From the NCBI RefSeq assembly GCF_004342115.1, contig NZ_SMAC01000025.1, positions 1 to 46,516 of the forward strand: a DNA stretch of 46,516 bases, written 5' to 3'. Shown here piece after piece: positions 1 to 7,995 of the stretch. The notes below the pieces were generated by a model. It had not been told where the DNA came from. It saw only the letters and a program-made list of their open reading frames with translations, and ran no database searches. The stretch is from Mannheimia haemolytica. Its GTDB lineage: Bacteria; Pseudomonadota; Gammaproteobacteria; Enterobacterales; Pasteurellaceae. The stretch's first letter is position 1, and each line of letters starts with the position of its first letter. Made by a program: the position numbers and the translations under genes.

Positions 1-168
1 TGTTTAGATTGATTTTTGACACTCATATTCTAAACGGGAAACTCTCACTTTTTAGAGTGAATTGTCAGATCAAGTCTGATCTTCTACAAATAAATTCAGA
101 TGGCCTGTTGCATCTGCATAAATGCCTTTCTACGTGCAGAAATTAATCTTTTTCTATCTTTAATTTGC

Positions 169-1662
169 TTAATTTGACGCAGGCGTAATTTCCTTGTCGG
201 TAGGGATTTCTTTTTCTTCAATTTTCTCATAAGAAGAATTCTCCTGTTTTATTTGACCATCTGGTAAATTTTCTTGTTCTTGCATCTTTTGCTCTTCAAC
301 TCGTTGATAATTAATAATACTACCATAATAACGCCGTATATTTTCAACATACTGTAATGCTTCATATCCTCGAGCATAGCCGTATTTTAGATTAGCATAA
401 TAACGTTTTTCCGCAAGCAATGGCAGATTCTTTTTAACATCAAGCCAATTATCCGGATCACCACCAAGTTGTTTTGTTAATCGACGAAGATCCAACAAGT
501 GCCCCAATCCCATATTATACGCTGCTAGGCTATACCAAATTCTATCTGCTTGAGGAATAGTTTCCGGCATTTGTCTCATTAGCATATGTAAATATTCAGA
601 TCCCGCTTTGATACTTTGTGCAGGGTTAGTCCTATCAGAAATTTTCATTCTATCTGCCGTATCTTTTGTCAACATCATAATTCCCCTCACTCCGGTTGGA
701 GAAGTTGCATTAGGATCCCAATGAGACTCCTGATAGGCGATAGCCGCCAGCATTTGCCATTCTAATTCACCTTTATGTGCCCGAAAAAGGGGTTCATATT
801 TAGGTAAAATAGTTTTAATTGCATTCAAATAGCTCTGAATATCAACATAATCAAACTTAGCTAAATGATTAAAATATTTCTCTTCTATTCTTGATATCAG
901 CCCCGTTTCCATAGAATAAGACATAAAATCCAGCAGCACAGATTGCAGTTCACTATAAGAACTATTTGCTAAATACCATAACACTGGGTTTTCATCAGTT
1001 AAATCAAACCCTACGGCTAAATTAGGATTAATATGCTGTGCAGCAGAAATATCAACCGACATTGCAATTGTATGTGAAATTTCACCTTGTGCGACTTTTA
1101 ACAATAGCTCTTCTTGTGTAAATTTATCCGAGATCTGCCATTTTAGTTCCGGATTATCCACCTTAAGCTGATTTAATATTGGAATTACCGCAGAACCGGC
1201 TGGAATAATCACATTTTCCCGCAAATCGGAAAGTCGATATGGTCTAGCACTTCCCTTTTTATAAACAAGCTGCCAAGAAGCCGAATAATAGGAAGGACCT
1301 ATCTGAAATTCATCGTTTAATTCAGAATGGTAAAGCAGCCCAGCGGCAGCAATATCAACATCATTATTTCTTAAGGCCTCAAACAATTTCTCGCTACTAT
1401 CATAAGTTTTAATATCAAGATTGACCTTTAAATATTGAGCAAAGGCTGTTGCTAAATCATATTCAATGCCACTTTTTCCTTCAGGACCAACAAAGTAAGA
1501 AAGTGGATGGTTGATCATTCCAACCTTTAACGTTTTGCTTTGCTGAATTTGTGTATAATGATTTGCTTCTGAATGAATGATTTTTTGCCAAGGAAAAATC
1601 ATATCCCAAGCCCACAGTAACAATGCTACGGCAATAAAAAGGCGAGCAATTAATCCTTTCAA
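169..1662 (-). CDS. mltF: Membrane-bound lytic murein transglycosylase F
   Basis: The 497-residue product has the two-part layout of MltF: an N-terminal hydrophobic export segment (residues 5-22), a periplasmic solute-binding-protein-3-like domain (about 40-265), and a C-terminal lytic transglycosylase (SLT) domain (about 300-430). The SLT signature is visible as AYQESHWDP, whose Glu is the expected catalytic acid, followed by [11 protein letters not shown] and, later, [13 protein letters not shown]. The family cleaves peptidoglycan glycan strands non-hydrolytically to give 1,6-anhydromuropeptides at the outer membrane. The last 40 or so residues are charged, Glu/Lys-rich and probably disordered. 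It is transcribed alone, away from the tRNA cluster. The ATG at 1662 puts the hydrophobic segment at the extreme N-terminus, which supports this start. Confidence 0.93.
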   Translation of the reverse strand: MKGLIARLFIAVALLLWAWDMIFPWQKIIHSEANHYTQIQQSKTLKVGMINHPLSYFVGPEGKSGIEYDLATAFAQYLKVNLDIKTYDSSEKLFEALRNNDVDIAAAGLLYHSELNDEFQIGPSYYSASWQLVYKKGSARPYRLSDLRENVIIPAGSAVIPILNQLKVDNPELKWQISDKFTQEELLLKVAQGEISHTIAMSVDISAAQHINPNLAVGFDLTDENPVLWYLANSSYSELQSVLLDFMSYSMETGLISRIEEKYFNHLAKFDYVDIQSYLNAIKTILPKYEPLFRAHKGELEWQMLAAIAYQESHWDPNATSPTGVRGIMMLTKDTADRMKISDRTNPAQSIKAGSEYLHMLMRQMPETIPQADRIWYSLAAYNMGLGHLLDLRRLTKQLGGDPDNWLDVKKNLPLLAEKRYYANLKYGYARGYEALQYVENIRRYYGSIINYQRVEEQKMQEQENLPDGQIKQENSSYEKIEEKEIPTDKEITPASN

Positions 1663-1791
1663 TTTAAAATCCTCATTATTTCAAGCTAAGCATTAAGCCT
1701 ATCTGAAATTACAAATTAACGGAATAATACTTTATAGTTTAATTATTTATTAAAAAAATAAAATGGGAATATAATGGATATAATATAGAAA

Positions 1792-1868
1792 TGGCGCACC
1801 CGAGAGGATTCGAACCTCTGACCGCTCGGTTCGTAGCCGAGTACTCTATCCAGCTGAGCTACGGGTGC
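1792..1868 (-). tRNA. tRNA-Arg (anticodon ACG)
   Basis: A 77-nt cloverleaf including an encoded CCA. The acceptor stem is GCACCCG/CGGGTGC, the anticodon stem is CTCGG/CCGAG, and the loop CTACGAA contains anticodon ACG. The T-loop GGTTCGAATCC is standard. It is the distal member of a three-tRNA minus-strand operon and is identical to the copy at 1940-2016. The ACG anticodon is expected to be deaminated to ICG to read CGU/CGC/CGA. Confidence 0.97.
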
Positions 1869-1939
1869 GTATATTTGAATTGTAAGTTTATTTAATTTTA
1901 TCAGCAACCATTTTAATTTAAATAGAGTAAAAATTAAAA

Positions 1940-2016
1940 TGGCGCACCCGAGAGGATTCGAACCTCTGACCGCTCGGTTCGTAGCCGAGTACTCTATCCA
2001 GCTGAGCTACGGGTGC
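1940..2016 (-). tRNA. tRNA-Arg (anticodon ACG), second identical copy
   Basis: Base for base the same 77-nt tRNA-Arg(ACG) as at 1792-1868, separated from it by 71 bp, with CCA encoded. It lies 13 bp downstream of the tRNA-Ser gene, so the three are almost certainly processed from one transcript. Tandem identical copies suggest a recent or gene-converted duplication. Confidence 0.97.
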
Positions 2017-2029
2017 GTGATAAAGTAAA

Positions 2030-2124
2030 TGGCGGTGAGAGAGGGATTCGAACCCTCGATAGAGCTTTTTAACCCTATACTCCCTTAGCAGGGGAGCGCC
2101 TTCAGCCTGCTCGGCCATCTCACC
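2030..2124 (-). tRNA. tRNA-Ser (anticodon GCT)
   Basis: A 95-nt class II tRNA with a long variable arm. The acceptor stem begins GGTGAGA and ends TCTCACC plus GCCA. The anticodon stem CTCCC/GGGAG encloses a loop with GCT, which reads AGC/AGU. It is the promoter-proximal gene of the three-tRNA operon. Confidence 0.96.
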
Positions 2125-2146
2125 ACTCACTGTGTCTGTGGGCGCC

Positions 2147-2174
2147 ATATTACTAGAATTTAAAAAGATGTCAA
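2147..2174 (-). promoter_or_regulatory. Promoter of the tRNA operon
   Basis: On the minus strand a consensus -35 TTGACA (2169-2174) and -10 TAATAT (2147-2152) are 16 bp apart. They are followed by a GC-rich discriminator (GGCGCCC), the arrangement typical of growth-rate-controlled stable-RNA promoters. Transcription would begin near 2140, about 16 nt before tRNA-Ser. Confidence 0.75.
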
Positions 2175-2286
2175 ATTCTTTTTCCTGAAAATTGAAAAAT
2201 CCCGAGTGTTTGCCTATTGAATAAACAAAACGCTGTTTTTTTAAGTTTCATAGAATAAATATTAAACATTTCATACGGTTATAAAA

Positions 2287-2319
2287 AAGCGGTAAAATTT
2301 TTTAAAAATTTTACCGCTT
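2287..2319 (-). terminator. Terminator built from an inverted uptake-sequence half
   Basis: A perfect 33-nt inverted repeat with a 16-bp stem (arms 2287-2302 and 2304-2319; outer arm AAGCGGT/ACCGCTT). It is followed on the minus strand by a T tract and lies just beyond the lipoprotein stop codon. Confidence 0.75.
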
Positions 2320-2332
2320 GTCATAGCTTAAC

Positions 2333-2884
2333 TTATTTATGCTTTTTGGTTTTACCTTTAGATTGCGATTTATTTTCATCTTCAGCAATCGTTTTTACAC
2401 AAAGGTGCAATATTTGCTCAACCCCATTTTTGATATACTCATCTCCACGAACTTTGTTCTTCTGTAAATCTAACATCGCATCGTGAATGCCCTGGGTCAT
2501 ACTCGCTGGTTGAACAAGCCCCCAACAATTAGGATCTAAATGATTGAAATTTGCCTGCAAATCTGCGGCATAAATCACACCACTATAATAAGCATACACA
2601 TTATGGTCTAACATTCGATTAATCGTTATTGCTCTAATTTGCTCAATTGGCAATGTAACCTTTTTAGTGTACCAATCATTTACCCCATTCATAAAGGAAT
2701 TGATATCATAGCTTTCATTTACTCTATCCGCATAAGTCTGAGCCGTTGCACCATAAGCAATAGCATAAGATTTCTGATCAACATCATTATCATTTAAACG
2801 TGTCCAACCGCTTTTATTCGATGAACAAGCTGCTAAAAAAACAGCGGTGGAAAAACCCAGAATGGATTTCATTATACCTTTCAT
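2333..2884 (-). CDS. Putative lipoprotein of unknown function
   Basis: About 183 residues. The N-terminus has a short Lys-containing n-region, a hydrophobic stretch and the lipobox LAAC, so signal peptidase II cleavage and N-acylation of the Cys are predicted. The C-terminus is Lys-rich (KGKTKKHK). The mature part carries two other Cys residues (in NCWG and HLCV) and many Asn/Tyr; I recognise no domain. Three ATGs lie close together; the second (2884) is chosen because AAGGAG sits 8 nt upstream, whereas the first (2890) is only 2 nt from it. It is divergent from thyA and monocistronic. Envelope localisation is a prediction and its role is unknown. Confidence 0.75.
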   Translation of the reverse strand: MKGIMKSILGFSTAVFLAACSSNKSGWTRLNDNDVDQKSYAIAYGATAQTYADRVNESYDINSFMNGVNDWYTKKVTLPIEQIRAITINRMLDHNVYAYYSGVIYAADLQANFNHLDPNCWGLVQPASMTQGIHDAMLDLQKNKVRGDEYIKNGVEQILHLCVKTIAEDENKSQSKGKTKKHK

Positions 2885-2976
2885 ATCCATAACTCCTTAT
2901 TGTGTTGTGTCATAAAGTTTTAGCTATTTTACCGAATAAATGGCAAAATTACCTAAAATTTTTTATGAGGTAAATA

Positions 2977-3828
2977 ATGAAACAGTATTTAGACTTATGT
3001 AACCGCATCGTTAGCGAAGGCAAATGGGTTGCAAATGAACGTACAGGCAAACACTGCCTCACAGTCATTAATGCTGACTTAACTTATGACGTAGAAAAAG
3101 GAGAATTTCCTTTAGTTACCACTCGCCGTAGTTATTGGAAAGCTGCGATTGCCGAACTTTTAGGCTATATTCGAGGCTATAGTAATGCTGCTGATTTCCG
3201 TCAATTAGGCACAAAATCGTGGGACGCTAATGCAAATGAAAATGCACAATGGCTTGCTAATCCCTATCGAAAAGGGGAAGATGATATGGGCTTGGTTTAC
3301 GGCGCAGTAGGGCGTAATTTCCCGAAACCAGACGGTGGCTCAGTCGATTTATTGCGACAAATTGTGGACGATTTGAAAAAAGGAATTGATAACCGTGGTG
3401 AAATTTATACCTTCTACCACCCCGGCGCTTTCCATATGGGCTGCTTACGTCCTTGTTTACACAGCCATCATTTTTCTCTACTTGATGGCACGCTTTACCT
3501 GAATAGTACTCAGCGTTCGGCAGATGTACCGCTTGGGTTAAATTGGAATATGATTCAATGCTATACCTTTTTAGCTTTAATGGCTCAAATTACAGGGCAT
3601 AAGGCAGGACAAGCGTTCCATAAAATTGTCAATGCGCATATTTATGAAGATCAACTAGAATTAATGCGTGATGTTCAACTTAAGCGAGAACCACTCAATG
3701 CACCTAAATTAATCATTAATCCTGATATAAAATCCTTAGAAGATTTAGAAACTTGGGTGAGCTTAGATGATTTCAAAGTTGAAGGTTATGAATACCACCC
3801 TGCCATTCAATATCCATTTTCAGTCTAA
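2977..3828 (+). CDS. thyA: Thymidylate synthase
   Basis: The 283-residue product converts dUMP and methylene-tetrahydrofolate to dTMP and dihydrofolate. The catalytic Cys lies in RPCLHSHHF, the phosphate-binding Arg/Ser in QRSADVPLG, and the conserved Asn in GLNWN. It belongs to the longer, divergent subtype seen in H. influenzae ([21 protein letters not shown]-type N-terminus and a YRKGEDDMG segment) rather than the 264-residue E. coli type. In the QRS motif the non-catalytic Cys is Ala. The start is supported by GAGG about 8 nt upstream. The convergent hairpin at 3841-3873 ends the transcript. Confidence 0.96.
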   Translation: MKQYLDLCNRIVSEGKWVANERTGKHCLTVINADLTYDVEKGEFPLVTTRRSYWKAAIAELLGYIRGYSNAADFRQLGTKSWDANANENAQWLANPYRKGEDDMGLVYGAVGRNFPKPDGGSVDLLRQIVDDLKKGIDNRGEIYTFYHPGAFHMGCLRPCLHSHHFSLLDGTLYLNSTQRSADVPLGLNWNMIQCYTFLALMAQITGHKAGQAFHKIVNAHIYEDQLELMRDVQLKREPLNAPKLIINPDIKSLEDLETWVSLDDFKVEGYEYHPAIQYPFSV

Positions 3829-3840
3829 CACCACCTACAA

Positions 3841-3873
3841 AAAGAGCTAAACTTTCGACCAGCTTAGCTCTTT
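3841..3873. terminator. Bidirectional terminator between thyA and kbp
   Basis: The 10-bp inverted repeat AAAGAGCTAA (3841-3850) and TTAGCTCTTT (3864-3873) lies between the converging thyA and kbp genes. A/T-rich arms give a T tract in both directions. Confidence 0.8.
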
Positions 3874-3881
3874 CAATTTGA

Positions 3882-4325
3882 TTATAAACCTTTCGGGATA
3901 CGAATTTTTTGCCCTGGGAAGATTTTATTTTCGTCTTTAATAACTTCTTTATTTGCTTCTACAATCGCTTTATATTTTGCACCGTTACCATAAGCTTTTG
4001 TGGCGATTTCCCACAACGTATCCCCTTTTTGGATAACATAAAGCTCATCATCACTTGCAAGTTGCACGTCATCAGGCAAGGTCACTTCATCAATATTTAC
4101 CTCAGTGATACCAGCCACATTACCCGCCATCAATACCGCTTTCTCAACAGCTGCTGCGGTTGAAGCAATGCCTGAAATTTTCGCTACCCCGTTTTCAACC
4201 GTTACGTTTACATTTTCAACGCCCGGATTGTCTTCCGCCAAATGCTCTGTAACCGCTTTTGAAGCATCTTCTTCTTTATTAAATAATTTACGACCAATGT
4301 CGCCAACAAAATCAAATAAGCCCAT
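3882..4325 (-). CDS. kbp: BON-LysM protein (potassium-binding protein Kbp/YgaU)
   Basis: The 147-residue protein opens with MGLFDFVGDIGRKLF, followed by a BON domain (about 25-90) and a LysM domain (about 94-145, containing YVIQKGDTLWEIA and PGQKIRIP). This is the exact order and length of E. coli YgaU/Kbp, a cytoplasmic K+ sensor/binding protein; no signal peptide is present, as in that family. The equivalence to Kbp is by domain order and length, not by binding data. A GGAA ribosome-binding site precedes the ATG at 4325. It is divergent from holC across 238 bp. Confidence 0.88.
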   Translation of the reverse strand: MGLFDFVGDIGRKLFNKEEDASKAVTEHLAEDNPGVENVNVTVENGVAKISGIASTAAAVEKAVLMAGNVAGITEVNIDEVTLPDDVQLASDDELYVIQKGDTLWEIATKAYGNGAKYKAIVEANKEVIKDENKIFPGQKIRIPKGL

Positions 4326-4563
4326 AGTAAGTTCCTTATAAAATAGCTAAATGAAGTGGGTATTCTACACAATTTCCAACTATTGAAATAGTGCATTGTT
4401 CTCTTAGAACGTCTAAAAGCTAATTAGTTCCTCAAGGCAACGCAACACAAGTGGTCATTTTTTCTCAATTTTTTGCAAAAACAAACGCTTAGATTTTATA
4501 TTTTACTCATTTTCAGCTAGAATATTAAGTTTAAATATCTGATTGAATTTCTGGGAACATTCT

Positions 4564-5001
4564 GTGAAACAAGTACAATTTTATCTATTAAGCCAAGCCG
4601 ATGCAGCCGAGCTTTCCGCTGCTGAAATGCAAGCCTGCGAACTTGCGGCTCAAGCGTGGCGATTAAGTAAACGGGTACTGATTGCATGCGAAACCGAGCA
4701 ACAAGCGTTAAATATTGACGAAGCACTTTGGGCAAGAGATCCGGATTCGTTCGTGCCGCACAATTTATCGGGAGAAATCACCACTTACCCAACGCCTATC
4801 GAAATTTCGTGGAAAGGTAAACGCAATGCTCAACGTCGGGATTTGTTGATTTCACTCCAAACCCAACTCCCCGAATTTATCGGCAGTTTTACCCAGATTA
4901 TTGATTTCGTGCCGGTGGAAGAAACCGCCAAAGCACAGGCTCGTGACCGCTATAAACAATACCGCCAACTTGGTTGGCAACTGGAAACGATACAATGCTA
5001 A
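4564..5001 (+). CDS. holC: DNA polymerase III subunit chi
   Basis: About 145 residues from a GTG start at 4564. The body matches the chi family, with RVLIACETEQQALNIDEALW, FVPHNL and YKQYRQLGW recognisable. Chi links the clamp loader, through psi (HolD), to single-stranded DNA-binding protein. A longer frame from a TTG at 4543 exists, but the GTG has GGGA about 7 nt upstream and gives the family N-terminus KQVQFYLL. The stop overlaps the start of elaA. Its partner holD lies 25 kb away at 30482. Confidence 0.9.
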   Translation: MKQVQFYLLSQADAAELSAAEMQACELAAQAWRLSKRVLIACETEQQALNIDEALWARDPDSFVPHNLSGEITTYPTPIEISWKGKRNAQRRDLLISLQTQLPEFIGSFTQIIDFVPVEETAKAQARDRYKQYRQLGWQLETIQC

Positions 5002-5438
5002 AAAACCTCTCTTGGCACGCAAAACGCTTTGATGAACTATCCACCCAAGAGTTGTTTGAGATTTACCACGCACGTACAGCGGTGTTTGTGGTTGAGCAAA
5101 ACTGCCCTTACCAAGAAGTCGATAATAAAGACCTGCAAGCGGTGCATTTCTTTGCAAAAAATGCAAAAAATCTGACCGCTTACTGCCGTTTAATTCCAGC
5201 CAATGATGGTGTGCATATAGGTAGAGTGTTGGTGGTGAAAGAAAATCGTGGCTCAGGCTTAGCAAGGGAATTGGTACAAAAAGCGATGGATTATTGTGGC
5301 GAACATTTTCCTGCTCAACCCATTCACGCCCAAGCCCAAAGTTACCTGCAAGGGTTTTATGAAAGTTTTGGGTTTAAAGCGGTTTCAGAAGTGTATTTGG
5401 AAGATGGGATTGCGCATTTGGATATGGTGTTAGAATGA
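4995..5438 (+). CDS. elaA: GNAT N-acetyltransferase, ElaA family
   Basis: About 147 residues. Motifs of the ElaA branch of GNATs are present: the N-terminal LYxIYHART-type segment (ELFEIYHARTAVFVVEQNCPY), GRVLVVKENRGSGLARELV (acetyl-CoA pyrophosphate loop, Q/RxxGxG/A type) and YLQGFYESFGFKAVSEVYLEDGI near the C-terminus. The substrate is unknown in the family. The ATG at 4995 overlaps the holC stop by 7 nt, and the 3' end overlaps fic by ATGA, so translation is likely coupled through holC-elaA-fic. Confidence 0.88.
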   Translation: MLKNLSWHAKRFDELSTQELFEIYHARTAVFVVEQNCPYQEVDNKDLQAVHFFAKNAKNLTAYCRLIPANDGVHIGRVLVVKENRGSGLARELVQKAMDYCGEHFPAQPIHAQAQSYLQGFYESFGFKAVSEVYLEDGIAHLDMVLE

Positions 5439-6181
5439 ATAAATTAGCTAAAATCGAACAATTAAAAACAGCACTTTCACAACGCCGTCCATTATCTGAA
5501 AGCGAAGTTCAACGACTGCGGGAAGAGTTTATTATTGAAAGCAGCTATAATTCCAATGCAATTGAAGGCAATACCATTACTTTGCGTGAAACGGTGCTCA
5601 TTTTAAAAGAGGGAATGACCATTGCCGAAAAACCGATTTGGGAGCATTTAGATATTATCGGTTTTAAGGATGCATTCAACTATATTTATGAATTAGTCGC
5701 CAATAAAGAACCATTAAGCGAACGAGCGATTAAAGATATTCATTCTCTGGTATTAATGGGCAATGCGGAAAGCCGAGGGGTTTATCGCAAAATTCCAGTA
5801 CGAATTTTAGGGGCAGAAAATGAACCACCCCCCCCTTATTTAATTGCCGAAGAAATGCAATTATTGATTGAAAAATATCAACAAAAACTGGCCGCACTTC
5901 ATCCCATAGAGGCAATCAGTTGGCTGCATTTAGCCTTTGAAAGCATTCACCCTTTTATTGATGGAAACGGGCGCACAGGGCGATTACTGATTAATTTTGA
6001 ATTATTAAAACAGGGCTATTTACCGATTGATATTAAATTTACCAATCGAGCCCAATATTACCAATGTTTTGATGATTTCCATAAAAATCAACAAGATATT
6101 AGTAGTTTGGTTGAATTGATTAGTCAGTATGAATTAGCTGAGTTGGAAAGGTATTTGGCGATTCTGAAACAGAGGACATAA
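5435..6181 (+). CDS. Fic-domain protein with N-terminal inhibitory helix (class II)
   Basis: The 248-residue protein carries the complete Fic active-site motif HPFIDGNGRTGR at 172-183, so AMP transfer (or another nucleotide transfer) to a hydroxyl side chain is predicted. The inhibitory motif [ST]xxxE[GN] is present at residues 40-45 (SNAIEG), which in the family holds the enzyme inactive in cis. A run of seven C at 5828-5834 encodes PPPP. The start overlaps elaA by 4 nt, and it is followed after 1 bp by a 56-residue ORF and then a zeta-type kinase. The target is unknown. The position suggests a toxin/antitoxin-like operon with its neighbours, which is an inference. Confidence 0.9.
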   Translation: MNKLAKIEQLKTALSQRRPLSESEVQRLREEFIIESSYNSNAIEGNTITLRETVLILKEGMTIAEKPIWEHLDIIGFKDAFNYIYELVANKEPLSERAIKDIHSLVLMGNAESRGVYRKIPVRILGAENEPPPPYLIAEEMQLLIEKYQQKLAALHPIEAISWLHLAFESIHPFIDGNGRTGRLLINFELLKQGYLPIDIKFTNRAQYYQCFDDFHKNQQDISSLVELISQYELAELERYLAILKQRT

Positions 6182-6182
6182 A

Positions 6183-6353
6183 ATGACAAGTCGTGAAGAA
6201 TTACTGAAAAAACAACGTGAACTGGATATTCTCTTTACAGCATGGTTTGAAGAAAAGAAAAAGCACGAAGTGCTGACGTATCGCCGAGAAAATGGGGATT
6301 TAATTCAGCATTATCCGGACGGTACGGAAAAAGTGATTGAATATGCACAATAA
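6183..6353 (+). CDS. Small protein (56 residues) between fic and the zeta kinase; candidate antitoxin
   Basis: An open frame from ATG at 6183 to TAA at 6351-6353, beginning MTSREELLKKQRELDILF and ending GTEKVIEYAQ. It is short, charged and probably helical at the N-terminus, with a C-terminal part (GDLIQHYPDGTEKVI) that looks like a small beta unit. It begins 1 bp after the fic stop and overlaps the zeta start by 11 nt, the usual arrangement for a small partner protein translated together with its cognate enzyme. I do not recognise a named family. The antitoxin role rests only on position, size and overlap. Confidence 0.7.
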   Translation: MTSREELLKKQRELDILFTAWFEEKKKHEVLTYRRENGDLIQHYPDGTEKVIEYAQ

Positions 6354-6936
6354 CCTAGCAATTTTTTACTGTGGCACAAACGGAGCCGGCAAATCTACTT
6401 TACGTTCTTTCAATCAAGATAAAGTCGAGATTGTGATTGATTCCGATAATATTGCGATGCAGATTAACCCACTCAATCCAAGATTGGCCGATATTGAGGC
6501 GGGCAGAAAAGCAATCGAACTATTTCAGTTTGCAGTAAAAAATCAGGTTGCATTTTCAATGGAATCAACCCTCTCGGGTAAATCTATTCTAAAACGAATG
6601 GAAAATGCCAAAGCAGGATATTTCAAAACTCGATTAAATTATATTGGTGTCGATAGCTATAAAATTAACATCGCACGGGTAAAAGCAAGAGTGAAAGCCG
6701 GCGGACATTTTATTGATGAAGAAACCATTAGAAAACGCTATCACATTAGCCGTGAAAATTTAATTGAAGCGATTTTTATCAATGATGAAACACTGATTTA
6801 TGATAATTCAGAAACCAAGCCGAATTTGATTTTGCAGATTGCTGATAAGAAAGTGATAAAAATTTCAGACAAAATACCGAATTGGTGTAATCAGCTTTGT
6901 GATGAATTAGTGGAATTAGGGTTTAAAACCACCTAG
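6343..6936 (+). CDS. Zeta-toxin-like P-loop kinase
   Basis: About 197 residues. A Walker A loop GTNGAGKST stands at residues 11-19, then DSDNIA and FSMESTLSG, the pattern of zeta toxin / small-molecule kinases (the Asp of DSD and the Glu/Ser of MESTLSG correspond to substrate and base positions). RVKARVKAGGHFIDEETIRKRY is the conserved zeta-family C-terminal segment. Classical zeta toxins phosphorylate UDP-N-acetylglucosamine and block wall synthesis; whether this one does is unknown. A TTG at 6337 could start two codons earlier. The stop codon lies inside the first hairpin of the repeat at 6932. Confidence 0.85.
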   Translation: MHNNLAIFYCGTNGAGKSTLRSFNQDKVEIVIDSDNIAMQINPLNPRLADIEAGRKAIELFQFAVKNQVAFSMESTLSGKSILKRMENAKAGYFKTRLNYIGVDSYKINIARVKARVKAGGHFIDEETIRKRYHISRENLIEAIFINDETLIYDNSETKPNLILQIADKKVIKISDKIPNWCNQLCDELVELGFKTT

Positions 6937-7040
6937 CACGAGCCGTGCTAGGCTCGACAATCCCAGCTCCTTTGGAGCTGTAACTTAGAGCCACAAAGTG
7001 GCTCAGCTATGCGTAACCCCACACGGCTTGTGTGTGGGTG
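6932..7040 (+). repeat. Four-hairpin intergenic repeat, family A copy 1
   Basis: Four successive hairpins: CCTAGCACG with CGTGCTAGG (loop AGC), CAGCTCC with GGAGCTG (loop TTT), GAGCCAC with GTGGCTC (loop AAA), and an imperfect CCCCACACG with its complement. The linker before the fourth hairpin is TATGCGTAACC. The first stem contains the zeta stop codon. The architecture recurs at 22927-23032 and 26865-26979 with different stem sequences. Confidence 0.75.
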
Positions 7041-7180
7041 ACAAGCTGTCGGATTAAAGAAAAACTTTGCAAAAAACTTCTCGAAACAGACCGCTTATGC
7101 CTATCTCTGATAGGTTCTTAAATAAATAAGCTCTCGTCGAAGACGATCACCATCGGGGATATTGGAACAAAAACACAAAG

Positions 7181-7879
7181 ATGAAACAGAATAGGAAAAA
7201 GTCTAAAAAAGTTATTGGTACTCATAAAAAAGAGAATGGCTTAAAACAGTTCATAAAAAATAACAAAATTCCTATTATTCTTATATCTGCCATATGGAGT
7301 ATCTTCACAACTGATATTTTAGAACGCATCGCAAACATGCCTATTATTTGGAAAAATTTCGAGGAGAATTACCTATATAATAAAAAACTGGATGGTTTAT
7401 GGTCTACAAATACAAATTACATTATCGACTATAAATTATTGAACATACCTGAAGAGCAACCAAATGTTATCATTGAATTTATGGTTAATAAAGATGACAA
7501 TTCGATTTTAGGGGAAATGACTTCAACAGCTCTGTGTGAGTTAATACCTCTAACTTGGAGTTTTAGATTGGAAAGCCCTAAGCCAACATTATTAAATCTT
7601 ATTTTCGATAGAGAGTTGAAATTGAGTTATCTTGTTAGTGGGGGATATACCGAGCTATCAACATTTAAAATTAAAGAAATTAACAGTAATCTAGGAACAC
7701 TAACATTAACTACGCAAGAAGATAAAACCGGTATATTTCCTCCGACAATCAAATTAATCAATTTTTCATCCAATATAGAAGATGATATTAAAGAGATTGA
7801 GCAAAGCTGTTTAAATAGCCGAAAGCAATTATGGGAAAAACGAAGAAAAATGCAAGAGGAACAAAAAATTCCCAATTAA
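7181..7879 (+). CDS. Hypothetical single-pass membrane protein, low-GC orphan
   Basis: The 232-residue product starts with a very basic stretch (KQNRKKSKKVIGTHKK), then one hydrophobic segment (about 32-50, IPIILISAIWSIF), then a soluble domain of mainly beta character ending in a charged helix rich in Lys/Arg/Glu (about 205-232). No family is recognised. It is markedly more A/T-rich than valS downstream and sits alone between a repeat element and valS, which suggests acquired DNA. The basic tail before the single span predicts the C-terminal domain outside the cytoplasm by the positive-inside rule. Function unknown; association with the upstream fic-zeta genes is possible but unproven. Confidence 0.7.
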   Translation: MKQNRKKSKKVIGTHKKENGLKQFIKNNKIPIILISAIWSIFTTDILERIANMPIIWKNFEENYLYNKKLDGLWSTNTNYIIDYKLLNIPEEQPNVIIEFMVNKDDNSILGEMTSTALCELIPLTWSFRLESPKPTLLNLIFDRELKLSYLVSGGYTELSTFKIKEINSNLGTLTLTTQEDKTGIFPPTIKLINFSSNIEDDIKEIEQSCLNSRKQLWEKRRKMQEEQKIPN

Positions 7880-7995
7880 TCTTCTAGTTGACCTTAATTT
7901 AAATAACTAATTACCTATAAAAGCATTTACGGCAAAGATCTTTTTTATAAGATTAAGCTAGTGAAAAAATTATTAAACAAGAGAAAACAAAACCA

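Noticed and set aside
1-168. Possible gene end or small RNA at the left edge
   Set aside because: Short inverted repeats (for example AGATCA/TGATCT) are visible but no frame, tRNA or rRNA pattern could be supported from 168 bp.
1918-2148. 76-residue minus-strand reading frame
   Set aside because: It runs through the tRNA-Arg and tRNA-Ser genes and has no protein-like features; it is a tRNA shadow.
2977-3828. ThyA as an inactive paralogue because of QRSADVPLG
   Set aside because: The altered Cys in this motif is not the nucleophile; the catalytic Cys in RPCLHSHHF and other key residues are present, as in H. influenzae ThyA.
6932-7040. CRISPR-like array
   Set aside because: The units are hairpins of different sequence without constant direct repeats or equal spacers, and no cas genes are present.
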